This document shows positions 1 through 10,894 of a stretch of DNA of 64,000 nt, piece after piece. A program made the translations under genes and the position numbers. Location of the stretch: assembly GCA_037951105.1 (NCBI GenBank), contig JBAMJV010003817.1, forward strand, positions 1 to 64,000, given 5' to 3'. The stretch is from Echinarachnius parma. Taxonomy: Eukaryota; Echinodermata; Echinoidea; Clypeasteroida; Echinarachniidae. Numbering within the stretch: the first letter of the stretch is position 1; every line of letters begins with the position of its first letter. Below the pieces are notes generated by a model. The model had not been told where the DNA came from. It saw nothing but the letters and a program-made list of their open reading frames with translations, and made no database searches.

Positions 1-460
1 TAGCTCCCAAATAGAAGCAATATGTTACTCCCTAGCTATTATAAAATATGATGTGCCCCTCTAGAACTAAACTTTCAGGATTGGAAGTTATTTTTTCCTG
101 TTGCATGGTCCAATCAGGCAAGTAGAATCAAGAGCTTCTACAGTTTAGAGGCCAAGAATGGGGTGGTCGATACTAGAAGATAGTCGAATTGCTGAAAAGG
201 ATATATATGTTCTTTATGGTTTCTAGTGAGGCAAGAAAATCTGACAGTGATTATACTTTGCTTATTTCGATCCGTGCATATTCTGTACGTATAATTCTCA
301 ACAAAACATGAACTTACCCTTGATATAATAGGGGACATTATATCACCCCATAATGCAAAGCAACACACTTATCAATTGCTAATAAACCATTTCCTACGGG
401 AACTTGGTACATGGTGCATTAACTCTATGGGAATTGCAAAATCTAGCAGGGAATGGGTTA
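1..460. other. No gene or repeat recognised
   Basis: AT-rich sequence with no splice-flanked open frame and no inverted or tandem repeat that I could see. The short open frames here have no conserved-looking residues and are probably chance. Confidence 0.5.
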
Positions 461-745
461 AAAAATAATGACAGGCCATAGCCGGGGGGGGGGGGGGGGG
501 GGGGGTACGTTTGGAAAGGTCCACTTTTTGCCGGTCTCGGGTCCACTTTTTACCGGTCTCGAGTCCAATGTAACCAATGGTAACCAATGGTCTTTGCCGG
601 CGACGGACCCCCCCCCCCCCCCCCCGTTTTGTACACGACTCTCAAGCAGCTCGGCCACGTTCGGTCTCGGTCCCGTTTTTGTAAATTACGCACCCCCCCC
701 CCCCCCACCTCCCCCTTGAAAAATCCTGGCTACGGGCCTGAATGA
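461..745. repeat. Poly-G/poly-C dispersed repeat, copy 1
   Basis: The segment holds a G run (484-505) and two C runs (about 608-625 and 693-706), joined by short pieces such as GTCCACTTTTTACCGGTCTC. It ends with CTGGCTACGGGCCTG. The same modules, including CAGGCCCGTAGCCAGG, lie inverted at 17658-17985, so this is a dispersed family. Open frames across it are proline or glycine runs made by the homopolymers and are not genes. Confidence 0.6.
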
Positions 746-2100
746 TGCGCTCCTGATAAGAGGCAAACTACTACAGTACCCCCTAAATGTTCCTCAACGA
801 AACATACATCGCCCCCCCGATAAGAAAATGAACCGTGGGCAAGAAAGGAAATGTTCTGGGATTATGGAGAGGTGGCGTTAAATTAGAAGTTGAGATTTTT
901 CTGTGATTAGGAGAAGAAAAAGGGAAGAGTTACATACTGGGATGTTTACGGTATATAGCAAGAATTTTATCTACAAATTTTAAGTAAGGTTCTACATTTT
1001 TTTTCTGTACCTTTCAATTGTCCTTTTTGTATTATTAGCTACTTTAGTTTCAACACGATAATCCTTGAAACCTTTTACAATCTGGCCATTCATAAAATAC
1101 ACAAATTCAACAAACAATTGCAATTAAATTAAAAGCATTGTAATGAATCCTAATCATCTCGATTATGAAAATAGATGTGGTAAATCAGATGCAAGCGAGC
1201 ACTGACAATTAATGAAGAATAAATTTGGTTAAATTCAAACATAAAGGAAACTGACTAGAAATATTTTAAATGATTGAAAATGATTGAAAATATATTTGGA
1301 TGATACACTGAAACTGAAATACAGAACTGTTAAAATGTCACATTTATTTATATTAATATGTACATCTGCAGATATAATTGTAAAACTACCTTTAAACAGA
1401 AATAATAGCAAAGAGGAAAAGCGAATAATAGAAACATTAACCCTGTTGCATGATCAGTATAATCCAAATATTATCCATATCCATCATTCTGGCTCAGTAA
1501 TCAATATTTAAAGCCTTTTTAAAATCAACTTTTATACCCAAAACTATTGTTCAGGTTAACAAGTTTAGGATGGCTTGTTATATCTAATAACATTTATATT
1601 GATTACCTATATATCTGTTTGTTGGTTCATCAAAAAAATAAGATAAGACTAGTATTCCCTTAACTAAATGGATCACACGATACACAGCAATTCAAGACCT
1701 GTCGATGCAAAAAAGAAGAAGAAGTAAAGTCCAAATCAAGACAAGCTTCCGTTTCCTTCGTTTGGCAGGAAATTTAAATTTTTGACAGATGAATGCCGCG
1801 AAATAATCCCAGCATCCGTGTTAACTCCTACACATGTCACACGCACTCATCTCACGAATAACATCTAAATTAGCGATGCTTCGTGACATTTATTAACTAT
1901 TTAAAGGCGATCGGGCAAGGTCACAAAGTGCATGCGAGCTTCTATATCACATTCAATGAAGTGTAACAACTCATGCAATCAATTGATGACACGAATCAAT
2001 GTTAATGTGAAATAAAGGTCACATTTCTGCAATTTAAGTGACCTGAACCCAATCAAGATATCTGATTTTGCTATGATATGCATTCTCCATATATACTGAA
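746..2100. other. Unassigned AT-rich DNA
   Basis: I see no gene. A 75-codon open frame at 1284-1511 is Ile/Asn/Lys-rich, lacks splice signals at either side and reads as chance. Confidence 0.5.
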
Positions 2101-2103
2101 CGT

Positions 2104-2212
2104 CCGAGCCCCATGTATTTTCAGGATCAATCAATTGATCGTATAATGGATAAATTGATTGTACGATTAATCGTACGATCAATTGATCAATCGTACGATT
2201 AATCGTGAATCT
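2104..2212. repeat. AT-rich palindromic cluster
   Basis: CGATTAATCG and CAATTGATC-type palindromes are repeated back to back, for example GTACGATTAATCGTACGATC. The segment can fold on itself several ways. Related ATTAATCGTATGATTAATC occurs at 17465-17485 beside a MITE end. Confidence 0.5.
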
Positions 2213-2286
2213 TTTTGTTATGGGGTCCGGAATGAGATAAACATTGTTGGGAGATCCTGCAAGCAGAGGGTGTTTTACAAAGCTTT

Positions 2287-2588
2287 TAAATTGGTCTAAC
2301 CCTCTAACTTAAAGTTAGACTTAAAATTATGGAAAACCATTACTTGAGATGTGTAAAATTGATAAGCTAGTATTGAAACACAACATACAATTTTGTTCAA
2401 AATTAATGAATATTTTCTATTATCAAGGAGATTTTTTATTCTCAATGTCTTTTTTTTTTTTTACAAATCTCAAATATTTGCATTTTTGCTATTACATTTG
2501 TTTTATGGCCTACCATAATCTTAAGCTATAACTTATAATTTAAGAACTTAAACTTTTTGTGAACCCCCCCCCCCCCCCCCCCCCCCCC
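2287..2588. mobile_element. Degraded MITE of the 20850-21164 family
   Basis: It starts with a CTAACTTAAAGTTAGACTT motif and ends in a run of more than 20 C. The interior string AATATTTTCTATTATCAAG is shared with 20850-21164, where the terminal inverted repeats are much clearer. The ends here have diverged. Confidence 0.5.
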
Positions 2589-2804
2589 ACACACATGGTC
2601 ACCATGAGAGGAAACCCATGCACTGGTGCCTGGTAGTACTGGGTCAGCGGATCATGGCAGGTATAAAACCCCCTGAGAGAAACTGACCATTCAACCTTCC
2701 CCTGGTTTGATTAGTTCAGGATTATGCGCTTCCTGTATGGGGGTGGGGAAATCTAGCTGGGGAAAGTTATTTCTAGCTCTTTCTTTGTACGTTCTAACAT
2801 CAGC

Positions 2805-2985
2805 ATGTTAACCCATGCAGGACTTTGGTAAAACTTTTCCAATTGTTATACAGTACATATATATGTCCAATTATTGTAACTACTACTATGGGAGCAGGGC
2901 CAGCTATAATACTCAATTCTGATTGGCTTTTGATTTGACATTCACAACAATTGGAAAAGTTGTATGAAACATGGCCCTGGTCTCC
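2805..2985. repeat. Weak inverted repeat
   Basis: CTTTTCCAATTGTT near the left is matched by AACAATTGGAAAAG near the right, about 115 nt apart. This could be a small decayed MITE. I found no second copy. Confidence 0.3.
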
Positions 2986-4782
2986 ATAATACCCAGGCTT
3001 TGGTTATTTAGAACTCATATAGTCAGCAAAATCAAATTGTCTTTAATTGGTTAACAATTCCTGCATTATAACATAATTTCATATTTCTTTTAGTATTGTT
3101 CTCTTTCTTCACAAAGAACCATTCTACTTATATAATAAGAAATTGATCTGAGAATGAAACAAATGTTTGAACGAGATAAAAAAAACTAAAGTAAAGAAGT
3201 TGATGTTAACTTGCACCCAACAGCACACCTGTGCGGTTTAACGCTCCTCTTCACGGAATAAAGAAAGGGAAACCGTTTTTTTCCCACCAAAAGAAGTGAT
3301 TCATCCCAAATTTCCTGCGAGATCTACGAGATCTACGTTTGGAGATTTTATCAGCATAAACCTAAACTTATTTTGATCTTTTGTAAGCTGCTTGGTATAA
3401 GTTAAAAAGGGGGAGAACCATGAGAAATACTGCTTCATATCAACAATCTTGCTCTTTCACATCAGGCTATGAATCTAAACCTTTTTGGAAGTGGTAACCT
3501 TGTGAAAAGTCTTGGTGGTGCGAAATCTTCTATATCGAGTATGAACAAAATTCATCTAGCTGATTCATATATAAGCATCTTGCCCAAATACACCGTGTCT
3601 GGTTCAATATTACATAATCAATAACTTAATATTTAAAAAGTTATTAACATTGAAAAAGGTAGTTCGTGACAACATGAAACTTAACTAGCACAAGGTTTGC
3701 CCAACATAGCAACAACCTAATGTATACATGCAAGTTGTGAAGAAGCAGATCAACTCATAGCTTGTCTCCAATTTATGAGACAACGAATGCACATATTTTT
3801 GAATAATAGTAAACTGGTCTAGTGTTCACACAGTAAGCACAAGCGCGTTGGATAATATCTTGAAACAACATGAAGAAACGTACATGTGAATTAGTAGGCA
3901 TGGTATCTAGATCACAGTACCCCAAACTTTTTTGTGTTAGCCACAAAATGATGTATTATGCTGATTGAGTAGCCCATCTTTACATCTAGGTAATTTTTCA
4001 TTGGTCAAAAGCCAGACCATCTAAAATCAAGTATGTCTATTATTGCAATGCTAAAAATAACTTCTTTTTTTTCTTTGTGGCCCAATCAGGCAATGAAGTA
4101 TATTTACATCAAGAGTTTCTGGACTGTTTAAGAATTAATCTAGCTCTAGATGTGAAATGTAGTAATATGTTGTAAACAAAGTTAGAGGATATTGCGACTA
4201 CCTCAGATTTAGGCACCCCCGCCCCCCCCCCCCCCCCCCAAAAAAAAAGAAAAAAAGAAGAAAAAAAAGAAGAACAAAAAAAAGAGAGGGACAAAATGGC
4301 ACAAAGTTGGGTGAATCATTCATCCGTTTGAATGATTACCTAACACTCAGGAACCATTTTATGGATGCAAGTGTTCTAACATTGGATTTGTATTCAAATA
4401 TAAACACACAACATCTGAACTGTAGCAATAATGAAACAAAAAACGCAAACTCATTCAAAGACATTATTCATCTCATTCAAGGCTCAAAACTAATAACAAA
4501 AATAGGACTGGTCCAAAATACTTAGGCTATGATCTATGGAGAATGCATGTAATACCAAAATCAAATAGTTATGCAGAGTCGACCATTTTTCAGATCTGAC
4601 ATTTTTTTTGGGGGGGGGGGGGGGGGGTTGGGGGTGGGGGGCGAAACAAAAATGTGGTGGTCCCAAATCAAAAAGTATTTAATTACCTATAAACATAATT
4701 GGGTAGCCCAGCTGGGCAGCCAAAATAAGGATTATTTTTGTTAATACCAAAACAAATAGTAAAATAGTTACTAGGCAATATT
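2986..4782. other. No gene; homopolymer runs only
   Basis: AT-rich. A C run followed by an A/G-rich tract lies at about 4214-4287, and a T-then-G run with GGGG-rich sequence at about 4600-4641. No splice-bounded frame was found. Confidence 0.5.
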
Positions 4783-4784
4783 AA

Positions 4785-5100
4785 GATATATATATATATG
4801 TATGTGTGACTTTGTAGTTTGTAAATGTTAGTTGTATTATTGTGAACAACATTTTTATTCTTGTTTTATTTATGATATAATTAATGGTGTTGTAGAAAAA
4901 GGGGACCGGCCTAGACAGGCCAATGGCCTTTTCTGGTCCCTCACATCCCTGCAAAACCCATTACCTATATTTGATGTTGTTTGCTATTGTACAATATCTT
5001 TTATCATTGCATGTTGTAAATAGTTTGTATATTTATTTAATTGTATTTGATTGTAAAATGTGATTTTATGGATGTGAAATAAACTGAAACTGAAACTGAA
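4785..5100 (+). mobile_element. LINE 3' end, 5'-truncated
   Basis: A noncoding LINE tail. A GC-rich stem (GGGACCGGCC, later paired by TGGTCCC) is followed by AT-rich 3' UTR, then GAAATAAACTG and three AAACTG units ending at 5100. Short hairpins and simple tandem tails are typical of CR1/Jockey-type 3' ends. No reverse transcriptase sequence remains. The left limit is approximate. Confidence 0.6.
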
Positions 5101-5743
5101 GATAGCATCAGAAATAAAAATAAAATAAATAAAATACAAAGGTTGGGAGAACCCAATTCCACATATATAATTTCAGTTTCCATGAAGGAAGCCTTATATA
5201 GATCTATCAACAAACAACCCAAAACAAACTTCAGGAGGTATCCGGTTTTGATTTGGAGGTTAGCATTTATTCTGGCCTCACTCCAATGCCAAAGCCAAAT
5301 CATCATCCTTGACATTGGAAATCAGTGGAGACCATATATTTAAAGCTCTCAACACCCAATATAAGATATAAAGAAATGTCACTTTATGTATAAATTAAAA
5401 ATTTAAATTGTATACATTGATATTCTTGGCATTATACCTCACAACCAAGTCTTCTTTGACTTTGAATTCAGTAGAGAATAATAATTCCTTAACCAGTTAA
5501 GGACTGGTCCCAAAAAATACTAGGGCCGGTGGCTATATTATGGAGAATGCAATTACATATACCAAAATCAAACCGGCTTGTATGGGTAAACACTCTGACC
5601 ACCAAAAGGAAAAAAGTCTGCTTAAAGTACAATTACAATTTAAAAACAAGTGATGTGTTTGTCATAATTACAGAAAGTATAACTGTAAATTTAAAACCTG
5701 AACCCAAACCCTAACAAACTTTTACTAAAATAATAACACGGTG
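5101..5743. other. Unassigned DNA with a small dispersed motif
   Basis: The motif GGACTGGTCC followed by GGAGAATGCA at 5500-5560 is also seen at 4505-4550, and in related form near 21560, 40600 and 57520. This suggests a short, old interspersed repeat. No gene was seen. Confidence 0.35.
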
Positions 5744-6859
5744 TTAAAGGGATCTAGTAACTTTGTTGACATGTGCAAAAAGTGACGAATGGTTGATACA
5801 ATGTATATTGTTGTTATCTGATATGTCCACAGGGTGTTGTGTGAAAATTTCAAGATAAATGGACGTTATATGGCCGAGTAATGAGCAAAAATGCAAAGCG
5901 ATATATTCACTAACTCGTTGCACTCACTTTGTACACGGTTTCGATGATCCAGTGGATAATTCAACATCTGAACACTTCAATCGTAAATATCTTTTTAACG
6001 AAAGGGAAATTTGAAAAACCAAAACCTGTCCCATGATTTTATTGTTAATATGAATACAACAATGTATGAGGGAACCTCTAGAATTCCAATTTGATTTTGA
6101 AGATTTGGACAATGTTACTAGGAGTGGGCTATACGGGGGTGAAAAATACTTTTTTTGTCATTTTATTTTCGGGACAGTTTTTTTGTATTCCATTTGCCCT
6201 ATCTCAACATGAAATGACAATATTTTTTTCCTGGGGTCGAAGAAAAAAGTGTGCAGGGCCAAAATCCAAGATGGCCGCCGTTTTTCCTTAAAAATCACAT
6301 TTTCGGCCATAACTTTGTCATTAGTGGGTCTCTTTATTTGGTTTTTGTGTCTAACCCTATGTTTTGGGGGTTAAGGGATCTATTTATGCAGTTAAAAATA
6401 CTGTAAAATATTCAGATATTGTGTTAAGGCATATTTTGACAATTTTTACCCCTAACTCAATTTTGAACCATGCCCGTAGAGCTGAAATTAATGGGTAAAT
6501 TATATCGGAGAACATTTTTTTAAAAGCTAGAGAACAAGTTGAAAGTGACAAAATTATATACATAGCCCCCATAACCCGCACACTTGACAACATTTTCGGC
6601 CTGGGGTTATACAAAAAAGTGTGCAGGGCCAAAATCCAAGATGGCCGCTGTTTTCACATTTTCAGTCATAACTTTGTTATTTTGTGATGTTTTTTACTTG
6701 CTTGTGGTATCTATCGCCATGTTTTGGGGGTCAAGCAATCTGATATGCATCTAAAAATAGTCACAAGCCATCAAATGTTGAGTTAACACCATTTTTTACT
6801 ACATTTGAACTCCTTTTTTACCTAAATTAGCATATTTCGTGAAACATGTCTTCAATTTC

Positions 6860-7422
6860 TACGATGTTGCTTAAAACATAATGCGGCTTTCTTCTAAAGA
6901 AGTCCCCGGTTCCTTAAACGGTCACAGGCACAATCTGCTGCTCTAGTGTCCTGGATGTCATCAGTCCCAGGTGGTCGCTGCCAAATTTCATCACCGGTAC
7001 CAGGCTACCAGCACGCTTCAGGTGATCCACTCGGAAAGTTCCGTCCCCATTATCATCCAGGTACATGTAGAACCCAATATACCATCTTTTGGTACAGGTC
7101 TCTCTCATCCCAGATGACAGCAAGTGGTTGGTTAGTATGAAACATAAGTACTTTTTCAGAGTGAGACATTCCCTCTGCCTCTTGGGCTCCCATCAATGTT
7201 TCCAGTATCTCCTCCTGGCAAGGAAATACCACTGCTTCCTATGCTTGGTAATCATCCCCGAGTACTGTTATGTTCTCGATCATCTCTTTCTCTGATAATT
7301 TGTTGACCTTGTAAGGGTCCCTGCGGACATCTGCATCACGTTGATGTGTGACTCTCTGGTACTGAATCTCCTGCCTCAAGAACGTCTTCAGCTCAGGCTA
7401 TTTCTCAGCTATTTGTACTTTA
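6860..7422 (-). pseudogene. Transposon-borne coding remnant, left arm
   Basis: In minus-strand order, a frame at 7394-7239 reads with an ELKTFLRQEIQ start, DPYKVNKLSEKE in the middle, and a stop. One in-frame stop lies just upstream; the coding look continues to about 7420. A second frame (7123-6914) contains RWYIGFYMYLDD and GTFRVDHL, and the two are out of register. The pattern W-Y-I-G, D-H-L, then E-Q-Q-I is like the C-terminal module of uncharacterised transposon-linked proteins, but I cannot name it. It is clearly broken. Confidence 0.55.
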
Positions 7423-7589
7423 AAGGCCCCCCCCAAACAAACAAAAAACTAAGCTTTATTAGGAATGAGAACGTGACAAATTCTCTGAAAATTAACTAGG
7501 CTTTAGCCTAGTTGAAGTGTAATTAATGATAGGAGTAGGCTATACGTGGGTGAAAAATACTTTTTTTTGGACATTTTATTGCCCAAGAG

Positions 7590-7905
7590 GTAGAGGGAAT
7601 GTCTCACTCTGAAAAAGAACTTATGTTTCAGACTAACCAACCACTTGCTGTCATCTGGGATGAGAGAGACATGTACCAAAAGATGGTATATTGGGTTCTA
7701 CATGTACCTGGATGATAATGGGGACGGAACTTTCCGAGTGGATCACCTGATGCATGCTGGTACCGAAGATGAAATTTGGCAGCGACCACCTGGGACTTAT
7801 GACATCCAGGACACTATAGAGCAGCAGATTGTGTCTGTGACCGTTTCAGGAACCAGGGACTTCTTTAGGAGAAAGCTGCATTATGTTTTAAGCAACATCG
7901 CATAA
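7590..7905 (+). pseudogene. Transposon-borne coding remnant, right arm
   Basis: This is the inverted partner of the left-arm remnant. The open frame 7645-7905 contains RWYIGFYMYLDD, then EIWQRPPGTYD, EQQIVSVTV and a conserved-looking end RRKLHYVLSNIA before TAA. It is intact at the 3' end, where the left arm has a premature stop. The upstream part (the ELKTFLRQEIQ region) is missing here because the internal terminus joins directly. The function is unknown. Confidence 0.55.
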
Positions 7906-8666
7906 ATTGAAGACATGTTTCACGAAATATGCTAATTTACTTAAAAAAGGAGTTCAAATGTAGTCAATAATGGTGTTAACTCAACATTTGATGACTTGTG
8001 ACTATTTTTAGATGCATATTAGATTGCTTGACCCCCAAAACATGGGGATATACACCACAAGCAAGTAAAAACACCACAAAATGACAAAGGTATGGCTGAA
8101 ATGTGATTTTTCAAGGAAAACGGCGGCCATCTTGGATATTGGCCCTGCACACTTTTTTGTATAACCCCAGGCCGAAAATTTTGTCAAGTGTGGGGGTTAT
8201 GGGGGCTATGCATATTATTTTGTCACTTTCAACTTGTTCTCTCGCTTTTTAAAAATGTTCTCCAATATAATTTACCCATTAATTTCAAGTCTACGGGCAT
8301 GGTTCAAAATTGGGTTAAAAAGGGGGTAAAAAATGGTCAAAATATGCCTTAACACAATATCTGTATATTTTACAGTATTTTTAACTGCATAAATAGATCC
8401 CTTAACCCCCAAAACATAGGGTTAGACACCAAAACCAAATAAAGAGACCCACTAATGACAAAGTTATGGCCGAAAATATGATTTTTAAGGAAAAACGGCG
8501 GCCATCTTGGATTTTGGCTCTGCACACTTTTTTCTTGGACCCCAGGCAAAAAATTTTGTCATTTCATGTTGAGATAGGGCAAATGGAATACAAAAAAACT
8601 GTCCCGAAAATAAAACGAGAAATGACCCATTTATAGCCCACTCCTAATGTTACTAAGTCCCTTTAA

Positions 8667-9190
8667 GACATACTAGAAGCAATTATCACCAAAGCAAATG
8701 TTGTCAGTATCAGGGACAAGCATTAGTGTTAAAAACCTACACCTTGCAAACAAGGTAGGGCTAGAACAAAAAATTATGGTGGCATGGACTAACTTGTAAG
8801 TAAAATCAAGTCTTATCAAATTATGATGGCTAGAAAACTAAAAATCAGGTGGGTTGTTGGCAACCAACAAAGAGTAAATATTGAACAGTCTGCTATTACT
8901 TGATCATTTACCACTTGGGCACAGTAAAGTTTTGCACAAATGCAATTTCAGTGGCCCGTGGTCCTATTTTATTAAAGTTGCTCGGCCAGCGGGAACATGC
9001 TATAAATTTTAAGCCCTAATATAGGTTTCAACACAATGCAATGTATGATGGTCCGATCTTTAATTTGGAAAGAGTCAGAAAGTCACTTTCATCTTTGGCT
9101 CAGTTCCTCCCAACGGGAAACTGGGAATATTAGTCAAATGTTTTGATCCTGGCAGAGTGCGGCTAAGGGGAGACATCAACATTATCACTG
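8667..9190. other. No gene or repeat recognised
   Basis: AT-rich unique-looking sequence after the MITE end. I see no splice-bounded frame. Confidence 0.45.
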
Positions 9191-9194
9191 CCAT

Positions 9195-9440
9195 CCTACC
9201 GCGGGATCCCGCTTGGAGCGCTTTTGCGTGCGCGCAATTGTAAATTGCGCGCACTCGAAATTTGTTCCAAGCGGGAGGCCGCGGCGTCCCGCTCAGCTAG
9301 TGCGCGCTACTTAATGCATGTTTTGTTCTCGCGCGCAATGACGCATCGTTCCCTTGTGTCCAGAATGCATTTCAGGAGACCGCGTCGCGCACATCTTTCA
9401 CGCGCGGTCTACTGCGGGATCCCGCTGCCGCCCGTTATAT
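9195..9440. other. CpG-dense patch bounded by GCGGGATCCCGC
   Basis: The self-complementary 12-mer GCGGGATCCCGC occurs at about 9201 and again at about 9414. Between them the sequence is rich in GCGCGC, CGCGT and CGCGG. It is far more CpG-dense than its surroundings. It may be a GC-rich MITE or a small unmethylated island. The 93-codon open frame crossing it looks like chance. Confidence 0.45.
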
Positions 9441-9633
9441 ATAATTTTGACGCCTTCCCTAAAAGAGTTGGATTTGGTTTTAACAGCTACATGGCTGAAA
9501 TATAATCTATATAGATTTCATATACAGTAGCAGAGTTTGAAGTTAGCAATTGTCACGCAGGCCATGATATTAACTGCAATACATTTATTTATTTGTTACA
9601 TTTTTTCCTTTCTTTGATAATATTGATGTATCT

Positions 9634-9891
9634 GGGCCCCATTGCAGAAAGAGATACAATCAATTGCAAGTTACAATTAAATGTAAGTCAGAATATTTGC
9701 GTGTTTCAACCAATCAGATATGCGCATGTAGGACACATGATCCGACTTACAATTAACTGCAACTTACAATCAATTGTATCTCTTTCTGCAATGGGGCCCT
9801 TGTGTTCTAAATGCACATCTGATTGGTTGAAACACAACTTACAATTAAATGTAACTGACAATCGATTGTACTCTCTTTCTGCAATGGGGCC
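9634..9891. mobile_element. GGGCCCC-ended hairpin MITE plus half copy
   Basis: GGGCCCCATTGCAGAAAGAG starts the element and its inverted form ends it at 9800, giving about 167 bp of nearly continuous hairpin. A right half is repeated directly behind it to 9891. A full copy is at 26333-26500. This style of element is common in marine deuterostome genomes (established knowledge, family name not certain). Confidence 0.75.
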
Positions 9892-10480
9892 ATTTGTTAT
9901 ATTTGTATTAAATTGCTATATGTGGTAGTTTCTCTTTTATTAGCTAAAATAGTCAAATTTTGTTTAAAATATGAGATTTTGGATTTTGGTATTTCCTGAA
10001 TAAGCATATCTTAATCTACCTCTTGTAAAGATTTGAGCGTCGGAAATCATGTTTAAATACTATTTTTCATTTAATAAATGTGATCTTAATACAGTGTTTG
10101 AATGGACACTGATCTTTTAAGCGGACCGTTTCACCCTTATTTTAAAAATGCTTCAGCCATATTCCAAATCTTTGGCGTTCATTTTGAAAGGGTTTGCTTA
10201 GTCCAAATATGACAAATTATATACCATTTTAAAGGTAATGACTTCTATTATAATGTTAAATGAAAATCAGTTTTCCCGACTTATTGGTCGTTTTCTGGTG
10301 TAAGGTCACATGTAAGAAAACTGTATGATTATTATTTTTATCAATACATTTATTTATTTGTTTATAAAATTTAATTCTTTTCTAAGTCATAGTTTATAAT
10401 TGTGCAAACCCATAATTGAAAGCATTTGCTGTAACTAGATTATAAGCCACTGAATACTAATTTTGTTATCAAACCAATGC
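9892..10480. other. No gene recognised
   Basis: AT-rich DNA without visible gene or repeat structure. Confidence 0.45.
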
Positions 10481-10483
10481 AGG

Positions 10484-10655
10484 AATCAATTTTTTATTTT
10501 AGGGGGCTACTTTTCCAATCTGATGGATATCCAAAAATTGTTCACATAATACACTATATCCTATGGTAATTTTAGGGGCCATCTACTGATTTCAGGGGGC
10601 TATTTTGAAAATTAGGGGGGCAAAATCGCCCTCAGCCCCCGTATATTTCCTTTAA
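10484..10655 (+). repeat. GGGGCTA-rich dispersed repeat, copy 1
   Basis: Shares long matches with 23330-23500, in the same orientation: TCTGATGGATA, TTCACATAATA, GGTAATTTTAGGGG, GGGGGCTATTTTGAAAATTA and GCAAAATCGCCCTCAGCCCC. Related, more decayed versions appear at 19060-19290 and 45170-45475. Confidence 0.65.
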
Positions 10656-10894
10656 ACTAATAATTTAACATAGACCCATTTGTTTAGTCACTCATCATTA
10701 AATTATTGATGTATGATTCCAAATACATTTAAACAAAAGTAAAGTATCAAACTGTATTTCAAGTCCCTGAGCCCATGGAAGTCAAACTATTGTTGACTAG
10801 GAAAATCCTCTTGAAATAAATTAATTAATATACAAAAAATACATAAATGATTTAAATCAATATATTGCAATCTAGTAATCCTGGATGCATGGTT
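10656..10894. other. Short AT-rich spacer
   Basis: Nothing recognised. Confidence 0.4.

Larger units (their letters stand above)
6120..8645. mobile_element. 2.5-kb foldback transposon with 9-bp target duplication
   Basis: The ends are AGGAGTGGGCTATA on the left and TATAGCCCACTCCT on the right. AATGTTACT sits immediately outside both ends (6111-6119 and 8646-8654) and is present once at the equivalent site of copy 27611-27985. About 1.1 kb of the left arm is repeated inverted in the right arm, including AAGATGGCCGCC and GTGCAGGGCCAAAATCC. A third, internal terminus starts at about 7529. Both arms carry coding remnants, in opposite orientation. A 9-bp duplication suggests Mutator-like or Merlin-like transposition, but no transposase was recognised. 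Confidence 0.8.
5744..8666 (+). mobile_element. TTAA-ended MITE W1, split by a later insertion
   Basis: The element starts TTAAAGGGATCTAGTAAC at 5744 and ends in CCCTTTAA at 8666. Without the 6120-8645 insertion it would be about 390 bp. A near full-length inverted copy is at 27611-27985, with older copies at 23556-24022 and 24213-24551. TTAA at both ends fits piggyBac- or Kolobok-type target use. It has no coding capacity. Confidence 0.75.

Noticed and set aside
468-719. Proline/glycine-rich open frames on both strands
   Set aside because: Made entirely by the G and C runs; they exist on both strands and have no splice or codon support.
9224-9505. 93-codon Arg/Ser-rich frame
   Set aside because: Follows the CpG-dense patch composition; no splice sites or recognisable motif.
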